Source of the DNA: Dryocosmus kuriphilus | Lineage: Eukaryota; Arthropoda; Insecta; Hymenoptera; Cynipidae | Assembly: GCA_038277395.1 (NCBI GenBank) | Contig: CM076191.1 | Span: 27,538,583 to 27,602,582 of the forward strand | DNA: 64,000 nt | Direction: 5' to 3' | Shown here: positions 33,146-45,718 of the stretch, piece by piece | How positions within the stretch are numbered: the first letter of the stretch is position 1 | Layout of the letters: each line of letters starts with the position of its first letter | Notes under the pieces: generated by a model | Told to the model about the DNA's origin: nothing | Databases searched by the model: none | What the model saw: the letters and a program-made list of their open reading frames with translations, nothing else | Program-made: the position numbers and the translations under genes

Positions 33146-33153
33146 ATAATATA

Positions 33154-34623
33154 CATATATTATAATGTATAAGATTAATAGAAATGATCATATCTTATTT
33201 ATAACTTATTACTTGTGAGGTAGTAATAGATTGTATTATTTATTGCAATTATTATTATTTCATAAATATTATACTTTGCCATTTGTGTTTTAAAAATCCC
33301 ACATGACCGGTAAATGATGGGTAAATGACGGTCAGACCACTGTCAGTCGACCCATCTCCACTATACTTTTTTTGGCAAGTCCAGTTCTCGCTACCACACA
33401 TACAGTGCGTACCATACAATTTTCGCTTTGTCACATTTTGCTTCCTCTTAGATGAGCTTTGTAGTCGCGACAATTTCAAATATTTTTAAAATGCCTTAAT
33501 TAAAGGTTTCTCAGCAGACAAATGTCTAATATAACATTCTAAGCAATTTTCCTGATTGTCTCTATGTGTATGTGTGTGTGTCACTCTTTTTTATTAACAC
33601 GATGATTTATACACGGTTTCAGATAAATAGATGAAATTTGGAGGGCTTATTTTCAACAATAATATCTCAAATCTGATGGAAGGTTTTTTTAAATATTGAA
33701 TTTTACATTTTTTAAGTCCTTTATATTAAAAAAAAAACAGATTTTGTATGGTAAAACTTTTTTCGTTAACATACGAGTACTTCAAACCTAATGCAAGAAT
33801 ATAAAAAATTTCTTGAGTACAAATGCATCGATTGATCAATAATATTAATATATTTTATTGAAGTAAACGGAACTTAAGGTCGTTTATATTATTTGAAAGG
33901 TGGGTTTTTTAGGACAATTTTTTCATCAACATAATTCATAGTTGAAGCAAGAATAAAAAATATTCCTTGATTCGAGACGAATCGATTGACCTATAATAAA
34001 TATTTTAAAACTTTTGCTATTTAATTATAATGAGGAAGCAAAGTGCTCATCATATCAGCACAAATGAGCACACACCCGAGATTGAATTCACGTTATTTTT
34101 CTTAATAATAGTAAAATGAAAACAAGTTTTTAGACGCTCACCAAAAAAAATCAAATAGAGAAGTAATGGACGCAATACTATATAAATATATTTTTTTACT
34201 CAGTTTAAATCAGTTTTGAAAGTTGTGCTGTATATACATATTATGAAATTAAAACGCATAATTTTAGGTAGTGTCTATACGTCCGGACACAAGCCGTGTC
34301 CCTTTCCGCTTTCCAAGTCCGTACCTTTAGGCTTGAATGTGTTAGAAATACACTTAAATGTACGGACTGTCTGTAACTTTAGACTCGGCTATAATACATA
34401 ATACATCGCATAATAACTTCCAAGATTAACTAAAATCGAAAGAACAATCTCAAATATTGATATTTTCAACGTATACTCTTCAACTTACGGAACAAATACT
34501 TTTAAAATCAATTAGGGGCAACGAAAATCGATTTAAGTTGACAATTATCGAACATTTTTTCTATCAATTTCTAATACATCGAACCACACTTATAAAAGCA
34601 AGTTCGCATTTATTTACAAGTAC
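33154..34623 (+). repeat. segmental-duplication block A, middle part
   Basis: It is collinear with 60540-62040. Shared segments include AATAGAAATGATCATATC, TTATACTTTGCCATT and GAGCACACACCCGAGAT. No gene is recognised between here and the gustatory receptor. Sequence downstream of 34446 is missing from block B because of a deletion. Confidence 0.75.
34316..34368. repeat. hairpin conserved in both duplication blocks
   Basis: AGTCCGTAC (34316-34324) pairs with GTACGGACT (34360-34368). In block B the stem is ten bases (61915-61924 with 61960-61969). The loop has diverged while the stem pairing is kept. A GTCCGGAC palindrome lies 35 bp upstream in both copies. Confidence 0.6.
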
Positions 34624-36405
34624 TTATCGTTTTACTTCTGGACCAAAGTGTATTAAAAAAACGAGGTATGTCGACAGTGTTTCCATAAACTGAAACATAA
34701 TACTTATATTAGAGATTTTATATTATTTGTTTATGAACTAGATGTATATAATTAAATTCGTACCCTTTGAATTAATGGATAGTCTAAAACAGTGTCCCCA
34801 CACACAGTAAATACCAAGGGTTGTTGGGTCAGTTGTAGAGAAAATTGTTCAATCTGGTATTAAAAAAAGAAACATTTTTATTATTCTGATAATAATTTAG
34901 AGATACTTTAAGCCAGGTTCTTTACCTCTTCTTTTAATTCTGCACTTTGAATTGTATTTTTTATTTCAGAAAGGATTTCTTTCGTCCTACGTGACTGCGT
35001 GTGAAAAAAAATAATTTGTAAATAATTATAAACTTCTACAAAAAACATCTCATTGATTACCTCTGAGCTGACTCTTCCACAAGTAGAATTAATGTTCAGA
35101 AGTCTGTGAAGATAGAGAGCACACCATCCTACCATAGACAATATAAACCTAAACTTTTCCGGAAATTTTTTATCGTCAAATAATATCGCGCTGAACAAAA
35201 CATACAAAAATCCTACCATAGAAGCAAAGAGAGCTACCATTACAATCATTATTTGTGTTTGATAAATTTTATTTACTTGGAAGGATATTTTAGTAAGTTC
35301 CATATGAAGATGCCTGTATAAGAAAATAATAATGGATTAGACAACCTAGTTTAGTGTATAATGTATTTGAAAATGATTTTTAAGAAATTATTTTAGATCG
35401 TTTTGGAAGTTACTAAATTAAATTCACCACTCACTTAATTAGTATTATTAATTCCTTTTCTCGTTCTGCGTTATTTAATATATCGCTGCGTTCGGTTGAC
35501 ATAATTAATACACTTATTCTACTATGTTGTTCAATGTCAGTTTCTAGCTTTGGATTCATTGGCAAGATTCTTTTTAAAAGTAAATTAATACTGTTAAATT
35601 TCAGTCCTATATAGCTGAGAATAGAATATATAAATAGTAAATTCCATATTTTAAAGATTTTGATTAAATGTTCTAAAACTTTGGTATTAATAAAATTTAG
35701 AAAATGAATAATTTTAGCATATTATCAAATCATTAGAATAAGTTTCGAATATAATAAAAAATACTTGCTTCACTACCCACGTAAACGTGAAATCGACCAC
35801 AGAATTTAGTTGAATAGGATAATGGAGTAAATAGCACAGGTGCCAGCATTTGACGAAATCAAATATTTGTGATAAAAAATATACGTCCAATGACATAACA
35901 GTGCCAATCATGACAACCCACATCAATATTTTCAGCAACAATTTTGCAAAAATTTTTCGATAATTATTTGGGAGACCTAAACTTTCTAAAGCTTCGTCTA
36001 ATAATTCCATCCTTTTAATGATAATCTTAGATGTCTTTTTGTAAAAGTAGAAAAGTCACATTAACAATTTTTTGGTAATAAACATAATAAATTATTGCAT
36101 CTTGAGGATTTACTTACTTTGTAATAATACCAGCCAATAAGAACACAGCATGCCGAAATGCAAAAATTAGCATTTTTGATAAGTTTGAACATATTCACTC
36201 TGATTTCGTTGGCATCGGAAACTTTATTAAATGGGTGAAATGTATTAGAGTAACAGTAAGCACTAATGCTTAAGCAAATGTAAACAAGCGATAACGCCAG
36301 TTGAGAATTACGCAAGGGGTATTCGAATAACGTCATTCCAGAAAACCAGTTTAAAATCAAAATCGGTAGTATGGCGTCGTGAAAAGTTTTTGGTTGCAAC
36401 TTCAT
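34624..36405 (-). CDS. gustatory receptor (7tm_7 family), seven exons, intact
   Basis: I reconstruct seven exons on the minus strand: 36118-36405, 35769-36034, 35435-35614, 35061-35313, 34926-34994, 34764-34853 and 34624-34689. They total 1212 bp, or 403 residues plus stop, normal for an insect gustatory receptor. All phases agree, and all exons are open. It starts MKLQPKTFHDAILP with no signal peptide. Hydrophobic segments are spaced for seven membrane passes. The C-terminal exons carry the family hallmarks: EQFSLQLTQQPLVFTVCG with VLDYPLIQR, then TYLVFLIHF, which matches the TYLVxLxQF signature except for His in place of Gln. Six... of the six introns five are GT-AG; intron 2 appears to use a GC donor (AA|GCAAGT). 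The product would be a ligand-gated cation channel subunit in chemosensory neurons. The family is firm; the ligand and orthologue are unknown. It is the lower copy of a tandem pair. Confidence 0.85.
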
Positions 36406-36977
36406 TATTCACAGAAGTATATTCCAAATTCTCATTTTTTTCTTACGTCTGTATTTTGAAAGCCTGTGTTACTAATTGCGATTGACATAGACTCAATAAT
36501 TAACAGCCTTTTATTCATGCGCAGAAAGATACAAATCTATTATTATTATATCATTAAGCCGTAACACTTTCGGGGTAATCGTAAACTCGTTCGACTTTAG
36601 ACTCATGCGTCAAGAAATTAGATTATATGTGTAGGTATCCTTTGCATTTATTTTACATATCTGGTAAGAAGGCGTTCAAAAACTACGTCACACTGATAGG
36701 GGAGAGGGGTCAAAAGACTTTGTGACGATTTGTGAAGCAGGGGGGAGGGATTAATCCAGAATGAGACATCACATATGAAAAATATAAATGTGTATAAAAC
36801 TTTTTTTTTTGAAAATGCTTGAAAAAATGAAAATAAGTGATTTTATTTTACTGGCAATTTAGCGACAATGTGGATTATATCACACTTTTTTACCTACTTA
36901 AAAAATCATTTTAAACAATGTAATCCGCTGGCACCTATTGCGTTAAAGGTTCGTCCAAAACGCATAGCGGCTATGCA
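36406..36977 (-). repeat. duplicated upstream region of the gustatory receptor
   Basis: It resembles 38167-38718 upstream of the truncated copy, including AAGGCGTTCAAAA, TTTGTGACGATTTGTGAAGC and a GCATAGCGGCTATGC hairpin at the far end. Any promoter of the intact gene should lie here, but no motif stands out. Confidence 0.65.
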
Positions 36978-38166
36978 AAGAGGGCTATTATTACAATCAT
37001 TAATTGTGTTTGATAAATTTTATTTACTTGGAAGGATATTTTAGTCAGTTCCATATGAAGATGCCTGCATAAGAAAATAATAATGAATTAGTTAACCTAG
37101 TTTAGTGTGTAATATATTTGAAAATGATTTAAGAAAAAATTATTTTCGATCATTTTGGAAGTTACTAAATTAAATTCACCACTCACTTGATTAGTATTAT
37201 GACTTTCTTTTCTCGTTCTGCGTTATTTAATATATCGCTGCGTTCAGTTGACATAATTAATACACTTATTCTATTATGTTTTTTATACAATTTTTCTTCA
37301 GTTTCTGGTTTTTGGTTCATTGACTCGATTCTTTTTAAAAGTAAATTAATACTGTTAAATTTCAGTCCTATATAGCTGCGGAAAGAATATATAAATGTTA
37401 AGTTCAATCTTTTAAAGATTTTGATTAAACGTTCTAAAACTTTTGCTTTGATAAAATTTTGAAAATAAATAGTTTAAACAAATTATCAAATCATTCGAAT
37501 AACTTTCGAATATAATAAAAAATACTTGCTTCACTATCGACGAAAACGTGAAATCGACCACAGAATGTAGTTGAATAGGATAATGGAGTAAATAACTCAG
37601 GTGCAAGCATTTGACGAAATCAAATATTTGTGATAAAAAATATACGTCCAATAACATAACAGTGCCAATCCTGACAACCCACATCACTGTTTTCAGCAAC
37701 GAATTTGCAAAAATTTCTCGATAATTATTTGGGAGACCTAAACTTTCTAAAGCTTCATCTAATAGTTCCATCCTTTTAATGATAATCTTAGTTGTCTTTT
37801 GTTAAAGTAGAAAAGTCACATTCATAATTTTTTTGATAATGAGCATAATCAATTATTGCATTTTGAGGATTTACTTACCTTGTAATAATACCAGCCAATA
37901 AGAACACAGCATGCCGAAATGCAAAAATTAGAATATTTGATAAGTTTGAACATATTTAATCTCATTTCGTTGATATCGGGAATTGCATTAAATGGGTCCA
38001 AAATATTAGCGTAACAATAAGCACTAATGCTTAAGAAAATGTAAACAAGTGATAGCGCAAGTTGAGAATTACGCAAGGGGTATTCGAGTAAACTCAATCC
38101 AGTAATCCAGTTTAAAATCAAAATCGGAAGTATTGCATCGTGAAGAGTTTTTGGTTGCAACTTCAT
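36971..38166 (-). pseudogene. gustatory receptor, truncated tandem copy
   Basis: Exons 1-3 are intact and closely match the neighbour: 37879-38166, 37530-37795 and 37187-37375. Exon 4 starts normally at 37064 (HLHMELTKISFQVN) but breaks off after IALFA, where duplicated upstream sequence begins and supplies an immediate TAG at 36971-36973. Exons 5-7, with the conserved C-terminal membrane segments, are missing. Read alone it would give about 278 residues. The same GC donor (GTGAA|GCAAGT) ends exon 2. Exon 3 has three extra residues (YKK region) relative to the neighbour. The structure fits an unequal crossover in exon 4. Confidence 0.82.
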
Positions 38167-38718
38167 TATTCACTGTGTTACTAATGCCTGTGTTACTAAT
38201 TTCGATTGAGATAGACTCAATCATTAACAGCGTTTTCTTCATGCGCAGAAAGATACCTATCTATTATTATTACATCATTAAGCCATATCTCTTTTGGGGT
38301 AGCCGTAAACTCGTTCAATTTTAGCCTCACGTGCGTCAAGAAATTAGATTAAATATATAGGTATCATTTGCATTTATTTTACATATCTGATAAAGCTGAT
38401 AAGGAGGCGTTCAAAAGCTACGTTACACTGTTAGGGGGGAGGGGTTAACATATTTTGTGACGATTTGTGAAGCAGAGGGTGGGGTTAATCCAGAATGTGA
38501 TATCGCACATGAAAAATATAAATGCTTATAACACTTCTTTTTTAAATGCTTGAAAAAATAAAAATAGGTGATTTTATTTTACTGGTCATTTAGTGACAAT
38601 GTGGATTATATCACACTTTTTTAACTTACTTAAAAAATCATCTTAAACAATGCAATGCGCTGGCACCTATTGTTTAAAGATTCGTCCAAAACGCATAGCG
38701 TCTATGCGTTAAAAAGAA

Positions 38719-40447
<1,729 letters not shown>

Positions 40448-40473
40448 TTTCATGTCCATATAAAACTATCATT

Positions 40474-40692
40474 AGTAGTATAGCTAGGGGGTTTCCAGAC
40501 CACTTACCATCCGAGTAAGGTTCTGTTCCATGCTAAATTAAGCTTAGACGGTAATACTACATAGTTCAAACCGCCACCGCCAGATGGCGCCACTTGTATC
40601 GCTGGTAATGCAGATTCCAAATGATGAACAGACGGTGCCAAACTAAACAATTTTGAAATAAAGTAAATAAAATAAATAAAATAAATAAAATA
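40474..40692 (+). repeat. left TIR of the 19.6-kb element
   Basis: It pairs with 59820-60029 at roughly 85 percent by eye. It contains CATCCGAGTAAGGTTCTG, CCATGCTAAATTA, CAGATGGCGCCACTTG and GGTAATGCAGATTCC, and ends in (AAATA)n. Confidence 0.8.
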
Positions 40693-40915
40693 CGCATCAA
40701 TAAGTAATGCTGACTTTTTAAATCTTTATATGGGAAACCATCTGCGCATGCGCCAGTTACCGACGCCGGTGTTTTCCTCGTTTAGCATTACCCTCAGTCC
40801 CTTCTTGAAATTATAATATATCAAACTCTTCTTTTTTAAAATATATTTTCTATTAACTCTTATTCTATAGCTTCCCTAAAAGTGACTTAGTTCGTATTTA
40901 AAATCTTTTAAACAA

Positions 40916-41368
40916 CCCGGTAAGAAGCTTCCAATTAAACTGAATTAGAATGCGGACGAAAAATTTCAAAAACGGAATTAGTTAGGAATTCAAAACGTTT
41001 TAATTCATCGATATTTGTATTGATCGAGATTAGATTGGATGCATTTTTAGTTAAACGAATTCTTCCAGATTTAAATGTTGACAATTAATCCTTCATGGAG
41101 AGAATTAAATTGAGTACAGCTTTTGAGGTTGGCTCATGACATTAAATAGGATTAGATTGATTTCAGTTTCTTCCATTGTCAAAGAATTAAAGTGTGTTCA
41201 AACTTTCGCACACATTAAACAGAACTAAAGTGAGGCGCAATCCTTTTCCACTAACAGGAATTAAAACGCATATTTCAAAAACGGAATTGATTAGGTATTC
41301 AAAAAGTTTGAAATTCGACAATATTTGTTCGCACATTAATCAAATTCAATTCACATCTTCTTACCGGG
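40916..41368. mobile_element. small element with 12-bp TIRs (MITE-like)
   Basis: CCCGGTAAGAAG at 40916-40927 and CTTCTTACCGGG at 41357-41368 are perfect inverse copies enclosing 453 bp without an ORF. The interior has direct repeats: CAAAAACGGAATTAGTTAGG near 40970 and a variant near 41275. GAATTAA-type words recur throughout. No target duplication is obvious. Confidence 0.6.
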
Positions 41369-42360
41369 AAATAAAATAAAATAAATATAAAAAAATAAAA
41401 TAAAAAAAATAAAATAAATAAATAAATAAAATAAATAAAATAAATGAAATAAATAAAATAAATAATATAAATAAAATAAATAAAATAAGTAAAATAAATA
41501 AAATAAACAAAATAAACAAAATAAATAAAATACGAAATATAAACAAAATAGATAAAATAAATAAAATAAACAAAATAAACAAAATAAACAAAAAAAAAAT
41601 AGACAAAATAAACAAAATACATAAAATAAATAAAAAATAAATCAAATAAATCAAATAAATACAATAAATAAAATAAACAAAATAAACAAAATAAACAAAA
41701 TAAACAAAATAAATAGAATACATAAAATAAATACAATAAATGAAATAAATAAAATAAATAAAATAAATAAAATAACTAAAATAAATAAAATAAACAAAAT
41801 AAACAAAAGAACCAAAATAAACCCAATAAACAAAATAAATAAAGTAAACAAAAAAATAAAATAAATAAAATACATGAAATAAATAACACAAATAAAATAA
41901 ATACAATAAATAAAATTAAAAAAATCAATAAAATATATAAAATAAATAAAATAAATAAAAGAAATAAATAAAATACATAAAATAAATAAAATAAATAGAA
42001 TAAATAAATAAAATAAACAAAATAAACAAAATTAAAAAATTAAAAAGATAGACAAAATACATAAAATGAATAAAATAAACAAAATAAACAAAATAAATAG
42101 AATGCATAAAATAAATAAAAGAAATAATAGAAATAAAATAAATAAAGTAAACAAAATAAACAAAATGAAGATTACATAAAATACATAAAATAAATAATAT
42201 AAGTAAGGTAAATAAAATAAACAAAATAGATAAAATAAATAAAATAATTAAAATAAATAAAATAAATGAAATTAATAAAATAAACAGAATAACAAAATAA
42301 ATAGAATACATAAAATAAATAAAATAAATAAAGTAAATACAATAAATAAAATAAATAAAA
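41369..42360 (+). repeat. kilobase-long (AAATA)n pentanucleotide array
   Basis: About 990 bp of AAATA repeats with interspersed AAACA, AAAGA and AACAC variants. It links the left TIR side to the palindrome. All open frames in it, on either strand, are low-complexity artefacts. Confidence 0.93.
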
Positions 42361-42874
42361 TATGACCTCGGCCGATACGTGAAGGTTCTAACTTACTGAC
42401 CCTAGACCTGAACCTTATGATTCCTCGACTTTATTAAATGTTAAGAGTAGATAAAAGCCCCTATATTCTAGATATGTTTTGAAAATTTCAATAAATATTT
42501 TCTATACAATATTATATTTATTTTTTCATACACATTGTTACTATTTTGATTTCATACAATGATGATTTCTACATTTCTTAATAATAAAATGGTTAATTCT
42601 ACCCACCCATCTCCACTTTATTTTAATTTAGTTAATCAATAAATCTTCTTAAAATACATTTCTTTATATTCTCATTTTGAATATTCGCGCGCTTTATCTT
42701 GTCAGCAAACAGTGCCAATAGTGTGCGCACTCCAACCTAAGATCCTCCTCAAGTGGGAGAAGCCAAACGCCAGGTAATATTTATGAGTTTGTACGTATTT
42801 AAAGATGAATTAAAATTAATCTATTCTAAAACGAAATAAGAATTCGTGTAATAGTTCCTTCTCAAATTTATTTA

Positions 42875-43189
42875 TTATTCTGTAAAATAATTGAACATAA
42901 CATTGTTATAAGCACCACCTAGGAAGTTCATTCGCAGCTTCTTCGAGACGGCGGCTTCTTGCATCTTTTCCAACATCGTAGTGTCTCCATCGAAAACCTT
43001 GAAGAGCCTTCCTGGTAGAAATACGGTGAAACACTTCTCCAATTCTACTACAATCCTGGCACCATATTTCGTCTGGACTCTGCAGATGTTCGTCACAGCA
43101 TGCGTCTGATTAAGAGTCAACTCAGAAATCGGCTTCGTGGGTAGGAAGCTCTCCATACGACCAATCGAATTAAGTTGCGTTAGATCCAT
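42875..43189 (-). CDS. unknown ~104-residue protein, palindrome left arm
   Basis: An intact ORF starting MDLTQLNSIGRMESF and ending NVMFNYFTE, with AATAAA-like signals just after the stop. It shares a clear pattern with the ORFs at 53554-53820 and 63675-63992: S(E/D)LT..., Y/HAVT, KYGA..VVELE, VFLPGR and a C-terminal GG.YN. Alternating hydrophobic and polar residues suggest a small beta-rich, possibly OB-like, fold; that is inference. No signal peptide or membrane segment is visible. It is transcribed outwards, away from the palindrome centre, downstream of the MEFIVDIQGF gene. I recognise it only as a family of uncharacterised insect proteins and give no function. Confidence 0.65.
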   Translation of the reverse strand: MDLTQLNSIGRMESFLPTKPISELTLNQTHAVTNICRVQTKYGARIVVELEKCFTVFLPGRLFKVFDGDTTMLEKMQEAAVSKKLRMNFLGGAYNNVMFNYFTE

Positions 43190-43628
43190 TTTGCTGTTCT
43201 TGGAGAGGAATACTTGTTACAAGGTTCTGATGGTAAAGCGTTGAATGTGCTGGTGATGATTCCGCAGACTTCGGAGATACTAGAATGAAGAAATTGCTCC
43301 GGAGACCCTACTTTAAAGGATGATAGCCCCACCTATCTCGAACTCAGATTCCCCCACCTACCTCGACCTCCAATTCAGCGCTTGCGTAAAAAACTAAGGT
43401 GGTGTTCATTGAAATCGAACTTGGAGCTAATTTAAAAATTAAAATTAAAATCGAACTCAATTTATCTTAAAATTAATTTAATATTATTATTTAAAAGTGA
43501 TTAATTTTAATTAATTGCTTAAAATAATTCATTAATAGGAGAGGTATATTAGACATAAAATTCGCATATTTATTCCGTTAAAATAAATTTATTCATAAAA
43601 TCTTAAACCAATTTTTAGAAAATACACT

Positions 43629-44118
43629 CTAAATTATTATAATATTATTATTAGTATCTACTTCATCTAAATTATTTGGAGTATAGTTAAGTGTAGGCTG
43701 ATGTGAATAATTTAGAATCCAAGTGTTGAGGACCATCACATTCTGTACTGCACAATTGCTCGTATGAAAAGTGCGATGACTGCATGAACTGGCCGATTCG
43801 TGGTACATTTTCTTCAATGAAGGGCAGTCCAATTCATCCAAATCTTAAATATTATGATAAGCTTTCCAAGCCATCTTTTCTTCTGTAGACCTTTAACATA
43901 CATAGATTGTGCAAGCTCCTGGTAACGTTTCTTTAAGTATGGTTCTAACTTCTTCGTAGGCTCTTATATCTTCCTGGTAGTGAATTCCAGCTGAAGGGTG
44001 ATTCGAAGAGGAAGACTAGTAGTTGAGCATCTTCACGGAGAAGTATTATGGCCAACTCCTTGAAGACAAAGTCGTTGTAGGATCGCTTAAAGCCTTGGAT
44101 GTCTACGATGAACTCCAT
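43629..44118 (-). pseudogene. MEFIVDIQGF (DnaQ-like or Maelstrom-like) protein, left-arm copy, broken
   Basis: The start MEFIVDIQGFKRSYND is at 44116-44118, followed by VFKELAI, VFLFESPFSWNSLP and then a ~75-bp deletion relative to the right arm. It resumes as EEVRTILKETLPGACTIYV and hits a stop at a TGTATGTTAAAGG lesion also present in the right arm. The C-terminal part (43629-43841) has LDCPSLKKM, a Cys/His cluster (SCSHRTF, NCAVQNV) and WILNYS. The VDIQGF start and the Cys-His cluster recall DnaQ-H-type exonuclease folds such as the Maelstrom domain; this is a resemblance, not a proof. It is dead in this copy. Confidence 0.55.
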
Positions 44119-44616
44119 CTTGAGAGGAACTGATTTTATCAGCCAGAGGTCGCTTTTTTTATACTCATTTGTCAACCCCCCACCCCTCGATATTACCCCC
44201 ACTACCTTCCGACTGATAAATATCGAAATGTTTGACTTTTGAAATTGTTTCTAAGTAACTTATTCAATGTTGATAACAAGTCTTCGTTTTGCAGGTCAGT
44301 AATGATGAGATTAAAAACAAAATTTTATTTTAGTTTATGAAACGTGTCGGTCCTGGATGTGGACCCCCTCCAGTCAATTTATTTTCTAAAAGGTTGACAA
44401 CAATACATCGTTTAAGTTAAGGAATACAAAAATAAAAAATAAAGAATTCTCTTTTAGAAAGAGTTTACAATATCATACAATACATACCTTAAGAGTCAAG
44501 TAAAACATCGTAAATTTTAAAATAGATCGAGGTTTAAAACATTAGTTTAACGCATAGCGATGATAAAAATAAAACTTTTAGGTTATAAAACATGAGTCGT
44601 CTGAGGAATGTTTGAG

Positions 44617-45280
44617 AATGTTCAGAATCTGTGATTTGGAATTCAGATCTGATAATATTAAATTAATAAGAGAAACTTTATTAAATAATGGATATCCAAT
44701 TTCGCTAATTAAAAACTGCCTAAAAAAATAAACTCATCGTTTTTACAATTTGGAAAGTAATTCTTCAAACAAAACTAACCATAACACCAATTACTTTATT
44801 GATTTCACTGTCTACCCATACATCAAAGGTCTCTCTGAAAAAATTGAACAGGTTTTGAAAAAGGCTAGAATTAAGACTATTTACAAACCTATTAACAAAG
44901 TCTCAAAATATTTTAATAACCTTAAAGATCCACTTCCTAGAGGTAAACTCTCTGGAGTGATTTACAAATGTAATTGCAAAGGTTGTGACTCTGTCTATGT
45001 AGGTGAAACTGGCAGACCTATAGAAGTTCGTAATCGGGAACATGCAAACTCCATTAGAAATCTCAACTCTTCAAATCATACAGCTCTCACACAACATTTT
45101 ATGGACACTGGACAAAGCTTTGACTTTATTAACTATAAAATTTTAAACATTGAAAATAACACTGGCCGGAGAAAAATTATTGAAAACTTCTTTATCAACA
45201 AAGAACCTAGTTCTGTGAACACTAGATATGAGCACAATATTTTCCCTACAGCATGCAAACCTTTAACTAATTTAGATTAA
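44617..45280 (+). pseudogene. Penelope-like 3' partial copy (GIY-YIG endonuclease end)
   Basis: It opens with MFRICDLEFRSDNIKL, has a stop at the end of NCLKK (the full copy reads Glu there), then an open 176-codon stretch from 44750 with the endonuclease core: GVIYKCNCKGC, VYVGETGRP, VRNREHANS. Its C terminus (FPTACKPLTNLD) is complete, whereas the full copy has a one-base deletion just before it. Without an RT it cannot act alone. Confidence 0.78.
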
Positions 45281-45624
45281 ATAACTTCCTACCTTATCTA
45301 CAAACTACACTTTATTATCCACACATTTGATTTTCCATTTTGATTTCTCCTTCCAAACCGCCATTTAATTCAGTCTGTATTTGTCCTTCGTCCTCAAAAG
45401 ACTCATGTTTTATAACCTAAAAGTTTTATTTTTATCATCGCTATGCGTTAAACTAATGTTTTAAACCTCGATCTATTTTAAAATTTACGATGTTTTACTT
45501 GACTCCTAAGGTATGTATTGTATGATATTGTAAACTCTTTCTAAAAGAGAATTTTTTATTTTTTATTTTTGTATTCCTTAACTTAAACGATGTATTGTTG
45601 TCAACCTTTTAGAAAATGAATTGA

Positions 45625-45654
45625 CTGAAGAGGGTCCACATCCAGGACCGAAAC
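45625..45654 (+). ncRNA. candidate hammerhead ribozyme core in Penelope terminal repeat
   Basis: CTGAAGA is followed by a stem-loop (GGTCC..GGACC) and GAAAC, the conserved core of a hammerhead. Hammerhead ribozymes are known in the terminal repeats of Penelope-like elements. Stems I and III were not fully resolved. The inverted copy near 44345-44375 has lost the core (CTGGAGG and GACAC). Confidence 0.5.
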
Positions 45655-45718
45655 GTTTCATAAACTGAAATTAAATTTTGTTTTTAATCTCATCATTACT
45701 GACCTGCAACACGAAGAC

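Noticed and set aside
41299..42311. Minus-strand open frames up to 181 codons rich in Phe, Tyr, Ile and Leu
   Set aside because: They come from the (AAATA)n array and would read as membrane proteins only by composition.
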